DNA of 50,646 nt from Gammaproteobacteria bacterium (GTDB taxonomy: Bacteria > Pseudomonadota > Gammaproteobacteria > Pseudomonadales > Azotimanducaceae), in the NCBI GenBank assembly GCA_028821405.1, contig JAPPGK010000113.1, positions 1 through 50,646 on the forward strand. The letters run 5' to 3'. The notes beneath the pieces are model-generated. The model did not search any database, had not been told where the DNA came from, and saw only the letters and a program-made list of their open reading frames with translations. Positions 23,203 to 32,911 of the stretch are shown piece by piece. A program made the position numbers and the translations under genes. Each line of letters opens with the position of its first letter. Within the stretch, counting starts at the first letter, position 1.

Positions 23203-26175
23203 TCAGAGCTTGTATCGGAAGCCGATGTTGAAGCGCGGGCCCGCCTGGCCAGCGAACAGCGTCTGCAACCGGTCGCGCCCGTACACATGCGTCGTCTCGT
23301 CCGTGACGTTGATCGCGTCGACGTACACCTGCATGGCATCCGTGATCCAGTAGCTCGCGCTCACGTCGAGCTGCTGGTAGGCCGCGACGTAGGTCGGCGG
23401 CCCCGGGCCCACGTTCACCTGTCCGGTTCCCGCGAGAAAGTCGTCGCGCCAGTTGTATGCGAGGCGCACGTTGATGCCGTTCTTGTCGTAGAAGGCGATC
23501 AGGTTGGCGGAGTCGCTCAAACCCGTGAGCACGAACTGCTGCTCGAGGCTGAAGTCGTCATAGCCGACATCGGCGTCGACGATAGTCGCGTTGGCGATCA
23601 AGCCGAAGCCCGACTCGCCGAAGTTGTGCTGCACGACGAACTCCCAGCCGCGCATCGTGGCCTGCTCGATGTTCACCGGGACCGTGAGGATGAATGGCGA
23701 GGCGGGGTCGCGACCGGCAACGCCGGAGATGACGCCGTTAGCCGTGTCGACACCCGACGCGTCCGCACGGTTCGCAAGGATCCACGAATAGAGCGTTGCC
23801 GAGTCCGAACTACCCGTCGCCGTACGTGCCTCCTCCGCCAACGGCCCAAGCCCCGGGTGCGGCAGGTTGAAGGTTTCCTCGGTGATCGAGGACGTGCCGA
23901 TGAAGTTCTCGACATCCTTGAGGAAGTAGCCCGCCGCCGCGTAGCTCCCCTCGCCGTAGTAGTACTCCACCGACAGGTCGTAGTTCTGTGACTGGAACGG
24001 GAGAAGTGCCGGATTGCCCCGGTTGCCCCGTCCGCCGTCGACGCGTACCAGCGACTCGATCGTCTGGCCGCCTTGGATGTCCCCGTAGTTCGGACGCGTC
24101 ATGGTCTCGCTGTAGGAGTAGCGGCCAACCAGGGCGGGCGTCAGGTCGATCTTGAAATCGACACTCGGCAGCAGGAGGTCGTAGCTGCCGGTGAGATTGG
24201 TGAACGCGGTGTCCGCCCGGATGGCCGTGAGCTCGTTTCCGGAGATCCAGTTGATGCCCGTGTACGCGGGGGAAAGCGCTTCCGAGTCGACATCGGTTGC
24301 CTCGTACCGGAGTCCGACACGAACCGCGACGTGCCTAGTCCCCCAGTCGCCGCTCATGTTTGCCTGCACGTAAACCGCCTCGGATGCTTCGAGCGTGCGC
24401 CGGTCGGCCGTGAAGCGGCTCGACAAACAGAGCCCGGTGCCGCAATCGCCCATGTCGTTGAGCACGAACGTGCTGGCCGCGCCGGAACGCATGAGTTGCT
24501 CGGTACGCGCTACGAGTTCCGCCATTTCGAACCGGTAGTACGCCGTCTGCCGCCGCGCGTCGTCGCCCCCCGGCAGCTGGTCGAAGGCATCGCCGGCATC
24601 CGACGGGATCAAGAGGTCTGCGATCGCACCCGGCTGCGTCACGCCACCCCAGGCGTCGCGTTGCACCACCGAGCCCGCAGCACGGTTGTCGACGTCTGTG
24701 AACTGGATGCCGAAGTCGATGCTGTCGATGAAACTCAAGTCCAACTCGTAGATGCCACTGAGCCTCGTTTGCCCAATGTCCATTTCAGAGAAGTTGTTGG
24801 TGAACACGCTACCGGTGACGATCATGTCGTCGGGCGAGAGCGGATCGGCGAGCGCGAGTTCCAGCACCGGCAACTCGGCACCGAAGTGGCCCGTGGTCCG
24901 CGAGCGCGTGAACGCGGCGGTGGAAAGCAGGGCGGAGTCGCCGAACGGGCTGTCAGGCTCGCGCGTTGCCGTCGAGTTGTGGTGATCGATCTCCAGCGTC
25001 AGCCGGTCGGTGGCGTCCCACAGGACGTTCAGGCCGGCGGCGCCGTTCTGCGTGCGCCAAGCGTCTTGCCCGCCCGCCATCGAATAGTCGGCGTTGCTCG
25101 TGTTCTCAGTGTAGGCAAGCGGGGTTGCCTGCGGACCGTCGGTCCACAGCGTCTCCTGGCCGCCGAAGTTGAACCATGCCGAAAGGTTGCTGTACGTGCG
25201 TTCGAGTTCGACCTCAGAGTACGTGTAGTCGAGCGTGGCGACCAGAACGTCGGAGGGCTGGACCTGCAGCGTGAGCTGGCCGTTGGTTCGCACGCGGTCG
25301 AATTCCGCGATTTCGTAGCCGATCGCCTGCGGCACCGAGTAGAGGTCTCCCTCCCCCGGACGGTTCTGCTGGTTTGGGTCGGTGTGCGGCGGGATGCCGC
25401 CCCATTCCGACGGGCCGATGCCACACCAGCAATTGTCCACCTCGCCGGGGAACGTCCGCCAGCCGCCGACACTGGCCGTGTTGGCACCGTTGTCGCGATC
25501 CTGGCGGACGACGCTCAGCGAAATGCCGGCACGGTCGTTGGCGAACGTATTCGAGAACAGCGCCGAAATCTCGGGCGTCGCTTCGCTGCCCTCGTCCGTG
25601 GACAGGTCGCGAAGCGCGCTGCCGGCCGCGGTAAAGGACGGGCCCGGGTTCTCGAGCGGCCGCGTCGTGCGAATGCTCAACGTGGCCCCGATGCCGCCCG
25701 TCGGCATTTGCGCCTGACCGCTCTTGTAGACCTCCACCGTGCGTATGCCTTCGGATGCGAGGTTGCCGAAATCAAACGAACGGCCAAGTCCCGAGGCCGT
25801 CGGCATCTGTCGACCGTTGAGAAGTACAAGGTTGAAATCCGGACCGAAGCCGCGGACGGTGACGCGGGCGCCTTCACCGCGCTCGCGGTCGATGGACACG
25901 CCCGTGATTCGTTGCAGGGACTCTGCGAGATTGCTGTCCGGGAAATCGCCGATGTCCTCTGCAGTGATCAGATCCACCACGCCGATGGCGGCGCGTTTGA
26001 GATCCATCGACCGCTTCAGACTCTCCCGAATGCCGACTGCAACGATCAGCTCCTCGAGCGTGACCGACGCCTCGGCGTCTCCCTCCTCTTCCGCCTCCTG
26101 GGCCGTCGCCATGCCAGCCACGGCAATCGACACGGCCGCCGCGAGCGGAGTCTTTCGCCAACGTCTCTCGCGCAT
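23203..26175 (-). CDS. TonB-dependent outer-membrane receptor
   Basis: The 990-residue receptor has a signal peptide (about 1-25, 'LAAAVSIAVAGMATA'), a plug domain (about 60-190; 'ITAEDIGDFPDSNLAESLQRITGVSIDRERGEGARVTVRGFGPDF', 'LLNGRQMPTA', 'VEVYKSGQAQMPTGGIGATL') and a large beta-barrel ending in 'GPRFNIGFRYKL'. Length and the plug motif fit the TIGR01782 group of receptors, often linked to carbohydrate or other large substrates. A conventional TonB box is not evident, although 'EELIVAVG' may serve. The ATG is preceded by GGAGGGAAGT and the gene has a good promoter. No transporter or hydrolase cluster adjoins it, so the substrate cannot be told. Confidence 0.93.
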   Translation of the reverse strand: MRERRWRKTPLAAAVSIAVAGMATAQEAEEEGDAEASVTLEELIVAVGIRESLKRSMDLKRAAIGVVDLITAEDIGDFPDSNLAESLQRITGVSIDRERGEGARVTVRGFGPDFNLVLLNGRQMPTASGLGRSFDFGNLASEGIRTVEVYKSGQAQMPTGGIGATLSIRTTRPLENPGPSFTAAGSALRDLSTDEGSEATPEISALFSNTFANDRAGISLSVVRQDRDNGANTASVGGWRTFPGEVDNCWCGIGPSEWGGIPPHTDPNQQNRPGEGDLYSVPQAIGYEIAEFDRVRTNGQLTLQVQPSDVLVATLDYTYSEVELERTYSNLSAWFNFGGQETLWTDGPQATPLAYTENTSNADYSMAGGQDAWRTQNGAAGLNVLWDATDRLTLEIDHHNSTATREPDSPFGDSALLSTAAFTRSRTTGHFGAELPVLELALADPLSPDDMIVTGSVFTNNFSEMDIGQTRLSGIYELDLSFIDSIDFGIQFTDVDNRAAGSVVQRDAWGGVTQPGAIADLLIPSDAGDAFDQLPGGDDARRQTAYYRFEMAELVARTEQLMRSGAASTFVLNDMGDCGTGLCLSSRFTADRRTLEASEAVYVQANMSGDWGTRHVAVRVGLRYEATDVDSEALSPAYTGINWISGNELTAIRADTAFTNLTGSYDLLLPSVDFKIDLTPALVGRYSYSETMTRPNYGDIQGGQTIESLVRVDGGRGNRGNPALLPFQSQNYDLSVEYYYGEGSYAAAGYFLKDVENFIGTSSITEETFNLPHPGLGPLAEEARTATGSSDSATLYSWILANRADASGVDTANGVISGVAGRDPASPFILTVPVNIEQATMRGWEFVVQHNFGESGFGLIANATIVDADVGYDDFSLEQQFVLTGLSDSANLIAFYDKNGINVRLAYNWRDDFLAGTGQVNVGPGPPTYVAAYQQLDVSASYWITDAMQVYVDAINVTDETTHVYGRDRLQTLFAGQAGPRFNIGFRYKL

Positions 26176-26255
26176 ACTTCCCTCCCCGATACTGCTAAAG
26201 GAGAACCGCGCGGACCACGCCCCACCGGCGTGATCACTGCAACTATTGTGCGACG

Positions 26256-26284
26256 ACTATAGTGCGTCTCGACCTCCACGACAA
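26256..26284 (-). promoter_or_regulatory. Promoter of the TonB receptor
   Basis: On the minus strand a -35 TTGTCG (26279-26284) and a -10 TATAGT (26256-26261) are 17 bp apart. The transcript would have a leader of about 75 nt before the ATG at 26175. Confidence 0.55.
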
Positions 26285-26409
26285 CCACCCCGTTGACTTG
26301 GCAGAGCGGCTATCCGAGACGTGCGAACGCAAGGGTCGCCCCTGTCCGATTCGACCATGCGATTCAACGCATTGCGGATTCGCGCCAAATGCGAGACGCG
26401 CTAGCGCCA

Positions 26410-26441
26410 CAAAAGCCGTTGCCTAGCGGCACCGCCTTTTG
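26410..26441 (-). terminator. Candidate terminator hairpin after pseudokinase 2
   Basis: Arms 26410-26423 and 26428-26441 pair over 14 bp with two mismatches around a 4-nt loop. The minus-strand arm ends in CTTTTG, giving a short T-run within the stem. It lies about 65 bp after the stop of the upstream gene and before the receptor promoter. Confidence 0.35.
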
Positions 26442-26460
26442 CCCCAGCCTAAGCCGCCCT

Positions 26461-26500
26461 AGCACCCAGCCGACCTTTCGGCTAACGCCGAAAAATCCGA
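26461..26500 (-). repeat. Dispersed 40-bp repeat, copy B
   Basis: The minus strand here matches 613-652 at 34 of 40 bases. This copy starts only 8 bp after the stop codon of pseudokinase 2 and reads in the same direction as that gene. Confidence 0.55.
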
Positions 26501-26507
26501 CAGGCTG

Positions 26508-28424
26508 CTAGTCCGCTAGAAAGGCAACCCGGAATCCGGTGTCCGGGTCCCCGCGATCCGGATCGCTCGAAGTCCGCAGAGCGGTCGGATCGGCCGGCGA
26601 TGACCCGTCCCATAGTCCGTGCCGTCGCACCCGGCGCTCGCACCCCTCCTGTACCCAAGCCGTGCCGTCCTCCGGGGCTGGTGTCTGGACGGTGCCCCCG
26701 CAGTCGAATACCCATTCCGATACGTTGCCGAGCATGTCGTGGAATCCCCACGCGTTGGCGACACCGACCCCAGCCGGTGCACCCACCCGCAACGGCACGG
26801 CATGGTCGGAACGGGTACCGCTGTCGCCCCCGGCACGCGCTGCATATTCCCATTCCGCTTCGCTCGGCACGCGGTATTCGCGCCCGGTCTCCTCGGAAAG
26901 CCACTCCGCGTACGCTACTGCGTCGTGCCAAGATACGTTCACCACCGGACGCCGGGCACCCGCCGCCACGACCCCAGGCGGTGGCCTACCCGTCGCGGCA
27001 GCGAAGCGTGCGTAGTCGAGGTCAGTCACTTCGTACTTCGACAGGGCAAACGCGCGCTTGAAAACCACCAGCCGACCGGGGGCATCCGGATTCGAGCAGT
27101 CCGGTCCGAAACAGCCCAGGCGAATACGGCCCGGCGGCAGCATGACCATGGTCGGGCCGGTCCCTCCCGAGCGAAGCACGTCGGCCTGCTCGTTGCGTCG
27201 CACGGGTCCGTACCCGTGCGGCGCCGGCACGCCCGACGGTACGTCGGCGTTGCCGCGCAAAATCCCGGTATCGACCCAAGTGATGACGGCGATCATGCCC
27301 GTCGCCGCCAAGGCCGGGACCGCCCACCGCAACGCCCTGAGACCGACGTTGGCGTCCTCGGGACCCTGCCGGACCGCGATTCGGGCGACCTGTCGCGACA
27401 CGGCGATCTGCCGCGCCACGGGGATCTGCCCCGGACCGACCGACGCTGCCCGGCCAAAGCCGCGTGCGGACGTCCTTGCGGCCCGACTCGCGAGCAAGGT
27501 CTGCGGTGCACCGCGAAACAGCATGCCATGCCACGCCAACAGGCTCTGGGGCCGCGATGCGATGGGTACGGCCATACCGGCGTCGATTGCGGCCAGCATT
27601 TCGATATCGCGGCCATCGCCCGCATGGGCGGCCGGCGTCAGGTCCCCGCCTGCGGCGCGGAACGGCGCGTCCGCAGGCGTCAATCCCGTCGTGGAGCGGT
27701 ACATCACGGCACCAAGCGCATAGATGTCGGTCCACGGACCCTCGCGACCGCCCGGGGAGTATTGTTCAAGGGCCGCGTAGCCCGGGGCGATCTCCGCGAG
27801 GTTTCCTGTGTGGGCTTCGAAAGCCTGGCGGGCACCGCCGACGACCTTTGCGCCGATGCCGAAGTTGCGCAGCACCGGCGTGCCATCGGGACGAATGACG
27901 ATTGCTTCCGGATTGATCTGGCGATGCAGCACCCCGATCATGTGAGCGTTGCCCAAACCCCTGATGAGCGGCTGCATCAGCTCTCTCAACTCGTCGTCTG
28001 GCAAGGTCCCTTCCCGTTCAAGCCGGGCGCCAAGGGTCTCTCCCGTCACGGCTTCGGACACGGCATAGCCCGTGCCGTTGGCGTCCACCCAATGGTGCAT
28101 GCAAGCGATGCTGTCGTCGCGGAGTCCCGCCAGCGTCCTCGATGTGGCGAGAAACGCCGACAGGCCGGCTTCGAACTCATCTGCAGCCCGGGCGCTTTCA
28201 GGTCCGACCGAGACGCCGTCGCGACGCCGCGCCAGACGGGCTGGGAAGTACTCCTCGACGACGACGGGCACGTCGCCTGCGGTTGCCGCGTACCGCACAC
28301 TCGCAACGCCGAGCTGCAATACTGCGCGGATCTCGTACGTGTCGAACAGCTGGTAGCCGGTGGGCAGGGTATGCGAGTTGATGGTTGCCAATTCCCCTAA
28401 GCCACTGTCCACCCCAGCTGCCAT
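26508..28424 (-). CDS. Pseudokinase with FGE-like (SUMF1) domain, no PEGA
   Basis: The product has about 638 residues from the ATG at 28424 (a TTG at 28469 would add 15). In the longer numbering the kinase fold spans about 37-330. Its glycine loop is degenerate ('VLQLGVASVRY'), the ATP-binding lysine is Glu72 ('VVVEEYFP'), HRD is H182-R-Q, the HRDxxxxN asparagine is Ala, and DFG is N202-F-G, so phosphotransfer is very unlikely. A transmembrane helix follows (about 378-398, 'LRWAVPALAATGMIAVITWV'), then an FGE-like domain ('MVMLPPGRIRLGCFG', 'VVNVSWHDAVAYAEWL', 'RVPSEAEWEYAARAG', 'GNVSEWVFDC', 'TGFRVAF') without the catalytic cysteine pair. It is a shorter relative of the 17284-20046 gene without the PEGA repeats. 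Confidence 0.83.
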   Translation of the reverse strand: MAAGVDSGLGELATINSHTLPTGYQLFDTYEIRAVLQLGVASVRYAATAGDVPVVVEEYFPARLARRRDGVSVGPESARAADEFEAGLSAFLATSRTLAGLRDDSIACMHHWVDANGTGYAVSEAVTGETLGARLEREGTLPDDELRELMQPLIRGLGNAHMIGVLHRQINPEAIVIRPDGTPVLRNFGIGAKVVGGARQAFEAHTGNLAEIAPGYAALEQYSPGGREGPWTDIYALGAVMYRSTTGLTPADAPFRAAGGDLTPAAHAGDGRDIEMLAAIDAGMAVPIASRPQSLLAWHGMLFRGAPQTLLASRAARTSARGFGRAASVGPGQIPVARQIAVSRQVARIAVRQGPEDANVGLRALRWAVPALAATGMIAVITWVDTGILRGNADVPSGVPAPHGYGPVRRNEQADVLRSGGTGPTMVMLPPGRIRLGCFGPDCSNPDAPGRLVVFKRAFALSKYEVTDLDYARFAAATGRPPPGVVAAGARRPVVNVSWHDAVAYAEWLSEETGREYRVPSEAEWEYAARAGGDSGTRSDHAVPLRVGAPAGVGVANAWGFHDMLGNVSEWVFDCGGTVQTPAPEDGTAWVQEGCERRVRRHGLWDGSSPADPTALRTSSDPDRGDPDTGFRVAFLAD

Positions 28425-28648
28425 TCGAACACGTCGTCGGCAGGCGAAACAGTCAACACGTCGGCGCAAGGGCGGGACTTTGCAGCCCTAGTCGCACGCC
28501 GAACCGGACCCGGTGCGAAACTCTACGCGGATGCGTGGCGATTGTGAAGGACTGGGCTAGTTCCGGGTCAACGGCCCCGGAGATTGCCATGACCGGACCG
28601 CAGCACCGACGTCCGACCAGGGAATATCGTCCCCTTGCTGCCGGGTGG

Positions 28649-30844
28649 CTACCGGCCCGTCCACCGCACCACCTGCACAAGACTCGCATGATCGTCGCGC
28701 CAAACATACTCGGCGCCTGCAGGTTCGAGGGGCGACCAGTCAGCCCCCAGGATGTCGAGGGTCGCCCGGTCGGCGGCAACGGCCACCCACTCCGACGGGG
28801 CGTACGTCGGATCGGCGTCCCGGCCCGGATCGGCGGAACGCGCGATCACGGCCGCACAACCCAAGTCGGTCGTCACGGCGGCCACGACGGGTTCCAGATC
28901 CAAGATCCGGTTCGAGATGTGCAGCAGCAGAACGCCGTCGTCGGCAAGCTTGCGAAGGTAAAGCGCGACGGCCTCGCGGGTGAGCAGATGCGTAGGAATG
29001 GCGTCGGAGGAGAACGCTTCCATGATCAGCAGGTCGAAGCTCCGATCCGGCTCTTCGGCAAGCGTCAGGCGTGCGTCCCCGACGATGATCGTCGGGTCCG
29101 GGTCGTGCCGGGGGATCATCTGAAAGTAGCCGCTTTCAACGGCCAGCCAGACCACTAGCGGGTCTATTTCGAAGTAGCGCCAGCGGTCGCTTTCGCGCCG
29201 GTAGTACGCCATGGCACCACTACCCAAGCCGACGATGCCTACCCGCTGGTGCTCAGTAAGCGCCTGGGTGGCGGCGAATGTTCTGGCAACCGGGCTTGCC
29301 GGCGTGTGGTAGGTCGTCGGCCGTGGCCCGTCCGGGCCGGACGACTGGCCACCGTGATCAGTGGTCCCGTGCATCAAGCTGCGCATCGGGGGATCCACCG
29401 AGTCCGTCACCCGATAGACGCCAAAGAAGCTCCGGCCTCGCCAAACCGTGTCGCTGTCCTGCCACGGTTGCGCCAGCCCCGCCGTCACGAACGCCAGGAT
29501 GCACAGCGCGAAGCCAACGGGCCTGACCTGGCGGGACAGCGCAAAGGCACCGAGAATGCCGTACACGCACGCGACGACAAACACGGGTTGTGGCCAGTCG
29601 AGCCAAATGAACAGCGTGGCACCGCCAACAATCGTCGCCAAGATGATAGCCGCGATCACGGCGTCGGCAATCTTGATGCCCGGCGACCGACCCGGGAGCA
29701 GGGCGGCGGCAAGCACCAGGGCGAGCGGATACTCCAGGATGGCATCGAACATCAGCGGTGCCAGAATGGCCACGAACGCGCCACCGACCAAGCCGCCCAG
29801 CGACACGCACAGGAAGTACTCCGTGAGGAACTCGGGCGACGGCCTGCGCCGGGCGAGCTCCAGATGGCACGCTGCAGCGACGATGAAGAACACCAACAGA
29901 TGCAGCGGCAGGAACACCACGGCGGGTTCACGCCACGGCAGGACGACGGCCAGCAACACCAGCGCCCACGCCATGCCCCGAGCGGCAGGGCCGAGCCGCA
30001 ACAGCGGTCGGCGGGCGAACGCATTGACGAAACCGAGCAGGTAAAGGACCAGCGGTACTACCCACAGCAGCGGTGCCGAGGCGATGTCGGTGCTAATGTG
30101 GCCCGTGACGCCGAGCAGCAGACCCGACGGCACCGCGCTGTACGCGATCCAAGCGAGACGCTCGCGTGCGACCGGTGCCGGGCTTCGACGCGTCGGGGCA
30201 GCCCCGGGGCCGGCTGGCCCGTTCCACACAATAGCCCCGCAGCCGACCACGCACGCCGCGAGCACGGCGAAGCCGAATGCCCACGCCGACGCTTGGGTGC
30301 GTACGCCTAGCGCCGGTTCAAGCACGAACGGAAAGGCAAGCAGCACGACGATGCTGCCCACATTGCTCGCTGCGTAAAGGAAGTAGGGGTCGCTGGCGTT
30401 CGGATGCCGGCTACGCGAGAACCAGCGGAGCGTCAAGGGAGCGGTCGCCGACACGGCGAAGAACGGTGCCCCGATCACCATCGCCATCAGTCCGAGCAGC
30501 CAAAGCGCCGGCGCGTACGCGGCGTCCGGCACCCAGGCCTCGGAGGCGTTGAACGGCAGCGCCAAGGCCGCGAGGCCGAGACACCCGAAATGGATAATTA
30601 CCTGGAACGGGTGCCGCAGCCGCGCAAGCAGATGGGCATAGGCGTAACCGGCGAGGAGTGCGGCCTGAAAGAACACCATCGCAGTGTTCCAGACGGCGGG
30701 CGAACCGCCCAGCACGGGAAGCACCATCTTGGCGAACAGCGGCTGAATCCAGAACAACATCGCCGCACCTGCGAACGCGGTCCCGGCGAACCAAGCCACA
30801 AGCAATCTGCGACCCGTTGCGCCGGTCGCGGCGTCAGTTGTCAT
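28649..30844 (-). CDS. Fused MFS-like membrane / spermidine-synthase-like protein
   Basis: The 731-residue protein has about 12-14 hydrophobic helices in the first 480 residues ('VAWFAGTAFAGAAMLFWIQPLFAKMVLPVLGGSPAVW' is the family's typical first segment). A C-terminal spermidine-synthase / Rossmann methyltransferase-like domain follows (about 500-731; 'VGIVGLGSGAMAYY', 'YFEIDPLVVWLA', 'IIVGDARLTLAE', 'FDLLIMEAFSSDAIPTHLLTREA'). This matches the 'fused MFS/spermidine synthase' family of unknown function. The SAM/dcSAM glycine loop and the acidic 'EIDP' residues are kept. It is on the minus strand, upstream of pseudokinase 2, with a 224-bp gap. Confidence 0.87.
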   Translation of the reverse strand: MTTDAATGATGRRLLVAWFAGTAFAGAAMLFWIQPLFAKMVLPVLGGSPAVWNTAMVFFQAALLAGYAYAHLLARLRHPFQVIIHFGCLGLAALALPFNASEAWVPDAAYAPALWLLGLMAMVIGAPFFAVSATAPLTLRWFSRSRHPNASDPYFLYAASNVGSIVVLLAFPFVLEPALGVRTQASAWAFGFAVLAACVVGCGAIVWNGPAGPGAAPTRRSPAPVARERLAWIAYSAVPSGLLLGVTGHISTDIASAPLLWVVPLVLYLLGFVNAFARRPLLRLGPAARGMAWALVLLAVVLPWREPAVVFLPLHLLVFFIVAAACHLELARRRPSPEFLTEYFLCVSLGGLVGGAFVAILAPLMFDAILEYPLALVLAAALLPGRSPGIKIADAVIAAIILATIVGGATLFIWLDWPQPVFVVACVYGILGAFALSRQVRPVGFALCILAFVTAGLAQPWQDSDTVWRGRSFFGVYRVTDSVDPPMRSLMHGTTDHGGQSSGPDGPRPTTYHTPASPVARTFAATQALTEHQRVGIVGLGSGAMAYYRRESDRWRYFEIDPLVVWLAVESGYFQMIPRHDPDPTIIVGDARLTLAEEPDRSFDLLIMEAFSSDAIPTHLLTREAVALYLRKLADDGVLLLHISNRILDLEPVVAAVTTDLGCAAVIARSADPGRDADPTYAPSEWVAVAADRATLDILGADWSPLEPAGAEYVWRDDHASLVQVVRWTGR

Positions 30845-31108
30845 AGGGCCGCGTCTGCTTCTCGGCGCTCAAGGCAGGGGCTTGATGCCCCAACATTAGC
30901 AATCCCGCAACGGCGAGGGCAAGCGGAATAGTGGCGCGGTGCAGCCCGCCACAGGGCGCCCCGTAGGTCCCTCGGCGGCGGCTCTCTTCTTGATGATGCC
31001 CAGGGTTACGGGAGTCCCCGGGGCGCTGGATTCACGGCTATGGACGCTCTAACGTTCGTCTCTCGGATTGTGTAGGGTAGGACAACAACGTCGAACTTGG
31101 GAGCTGAT

Positions 31109-31894
31109 GTGACACGGAACGGAATCCGCGCGACGTATCTTGGCGTCGCCCTGTTGGCTCTTGCGATGCCACCGAGAACAATGGCCGAGGACGGCATCTA
31201 CGTTGGCGTCGCGGTGGTCGGGGCGCAATACGGCACCGCCTACGACAAGACGGTCGACAATACCTTGGCCAACAACGCGTCGATGCTGTTCGCAGGTCAG
31301 CGGTTGGACTCGAACGACTCGACGAACGGCATCACCTACGACGCCGGGGTGGTGTTCGGCCTACGAGGCTCGCTAGGCGTGCTCTACTACGGCATCGAGG
31401 TCGATTGGACGACCCATCAGGGAAACGTGTCGGGCCATCTCGAAGGCGCCGGTACAACCCCCCTGCGCAACCAGGTCGGCGAGAACTGGCCGGAGGATTG
31501 GGAACTCGCCAAGGACAAGAGCTACGGCCTCACCCTGCGGATCGGCACCGAAATGCCGTTCGCCGATGCGACCGGATACGTCCTCGCCGGAGTCCGGCGC
31601 GTCGAGGCGGGCTTCACCCGCTCCTATACCGGGTGCCTGCTGCCAGGCGAGATATGCGGACCGACCCAGTTCCAGACTGCCAGCGAATCCTTCGACGAGA
31701 ACTTCGACGCCTTCGTGCTCGGCGTGGGGATGGAGCAGCCGTTGGCCGGCGTCGTGCTGCGGGGCGAACTCCGCTATGTCGCGCACGGCAGCACGTCGCA
31801 GCTTGTGCTATTCGACGACTTGGGCGTTAGAGTGTCCACGAGCCTCGAAGCCACCGAAGTCGGCCTCGGCATCAGCGTGCTCTGGACCCTCTGA
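31109..31894 (+). CDS. Outer-membrane beta-barrel protein
   Basis: The 261-residue protein starts at a GTG with GGGAG upstream (the TTG at 31097 is less likely). A signal peptide ends at 'PPRTMA|EDGIYVG'. The mature part alternates hydrophobic and polar residues with Gly/Tyr-rich strands ('GIYVGVAVVGAQYG', 'YGLTLRIGTEM', 'ATGYVLAGVRRVEAGF', 'LRGELRYVAHGS', 'EVGLGISVLWTL'), typical of an eight-stranded barrel of the OmpA/porin-like type. Two cysteines in an outer loop (CLLPGEIC) may form a disulfide. Function is unknown. Confidence 0.75.
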   Translation: MTRNGIRATYLGVALLALAMPPRTMAEDGIYVGVAVVGAQYGTAYDKTVDNTLANNASMLFAGQRLDSNDSTNGITYDAGVVFGLRGSLGVLYYGIEVDWTTHQGNVSGHLEGAGTTPLRNQVGENWPEDWELAKDKSYGLTLRIGTEMPFADATGYVLAGVRRVEAGFTRSYTGCLLPGEICGPTQFQTASESFDENFDAFVLGVGMEQPLAGVVLRGELRYVAHGSTSQLVLFDDLGVRVSTSLEATEVGLGISVLWTL

Positions 31895-31951
31895 CCGTTT
31901 GGCAAGGCAAGGTCGGCAGTCGGGATTACCAATGCCAACGCCAATGACCCA

Positions 31952-32824
31952 TCATCGGTCCCTGATTCGGAACTTGATGGAAGTCGTCGCGCAGTAGCCG
32001 TCGTCCGATTGGATGGTCACGGTGATCCTTTCGATTTCGTCCGTCCAGACCTGCGGGACCCGGTAGATGAGATCCGAATTGGCAAAGTCCGGCTGATCGG
32101 CGGAGGTCGCATCGTGCCAACGGCCACGAGCGACTTGCCAGTACGCCGACCATACCTTGGTGGACGGGAAGTGGGCGGTGAATGCCCGCAAGGACATTGT
32201 CTGGCCTTCGAGTGCACCCTCGGCATATAGGTCGTCGACTAGCCAATCGTTTGTCGTTCCGGCGATGTAGGCATGCCACGGCGCTTCGCCGGCGGGGCAC
32301 TCCGCCTCGGGGACGTGTTCCCTATCAGGGCAGGCGCCGTCCTCGCTGGCCGGGCGGCAGCTGCCCCACCCGGTCGCGATTCCGTCGTACGGTACCCCGA
32401 CCATCCCGATCTTCTGCAAGGTCGTCGTCTCGCGCGACAACGCCGCGCCCGCGGAGCGGACTCGATGTTCGACGACACCCACGACCTTCGCCTCACCGGC
32501 AACATGCAGTCCACATGCCAACCTGGCGTCGCGTGTCCAAGGGGTTGCGAATGCAACGCCACCAGCCACGGTTCCCAATATCCCGAAGTCGTCCGGCGCG
32601 TAGACATCGATCCAGTTCGAGGGTTCCAGGCAAAGCTGGCTCACCGTGCATCCATCCGGGTCGACGCAGTCCACCGAAGCCCGGACGGCGGTCTCTTCGC
32701 TCGATCGCGGCAGTTCGAATACCTCCCCGGCAACGCTTGCGGCGGCGAGCGCAGCCGCAACCGTGAAGGAAGCTTTCGAAACAGCACTTACGGATGGGCA
32801 GGACTCCGCACGACATCGGGGCAT
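31952..32824 (-). CDS. Secreted cysteine-containing protein, family unknown (tandem paralogue 1)
   Basis: About 290 residues from an ATG at 32824 preceded by AAGGGTG; a longer frame to 32884 is possible. A hydrophobic stretch (SFTVAAALAAASVAG) acts as signal peptide. The mature protein has ten or so cysteines and no recognised domain. It shares with its neighbour 'LPRS', 'TAVRA', the DGC motif, 'TPW', 'SRET', 'GWGxCRPA', 'CPDxxHV' and a C-terminal 'YCATTS' strand, showing a common fold. Its C-terminal part is rich in beta-strand-forming residues. It converges on the barrel gene at 31109, with 57 bp between the stops. Confidence 0.7.
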   Translation of the reverse strand: MPRCRAESCPSVSAVSKASFTVAAALAAASVAGEVFELPRSSEETAVRASVDCVDPDGCTVSQLCLEPSNWIDVYAPDDFGILGTVAGGVAFATPWTRDARLACGLHVAGEAKVVGVVEHRVRSAGAALSRETTTLQKIGMVGVPYDGIATGWGSCRPASEDGACPDREHVPEAECPAGEAPWHAYIAGTTNDWLVDDLYAEGALEGQTMSLRAFTAHFPSTKVWSAYWQVARGRWHDATSADQPDFANSDLIYRVPQVWTDEIERITVTIQSDDGYCATTSIKFRIRDR

Positions 32825-32911
32825 CGCACCCTTGCTGCGCCGCCCGGGCGCATCGCGGCGAGTTCTCCACAGGTTAACCCTCATTGCACCCCTCGTGTCA
32901 CCCTCGCTTCC

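Larger units (their letters stand above)
26176..26507. other. Intergenic region, 332 bp, with promoter, hairpin and repeat
   Basis: The right end carries the dispersed repeat copy B, the middle a 14-bp imperfect hairpin, and the left end the receptor promoter with a nearby GTGATCAC palindrome (about 26230-26237). No gene is seen. Confidence 0.5.
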
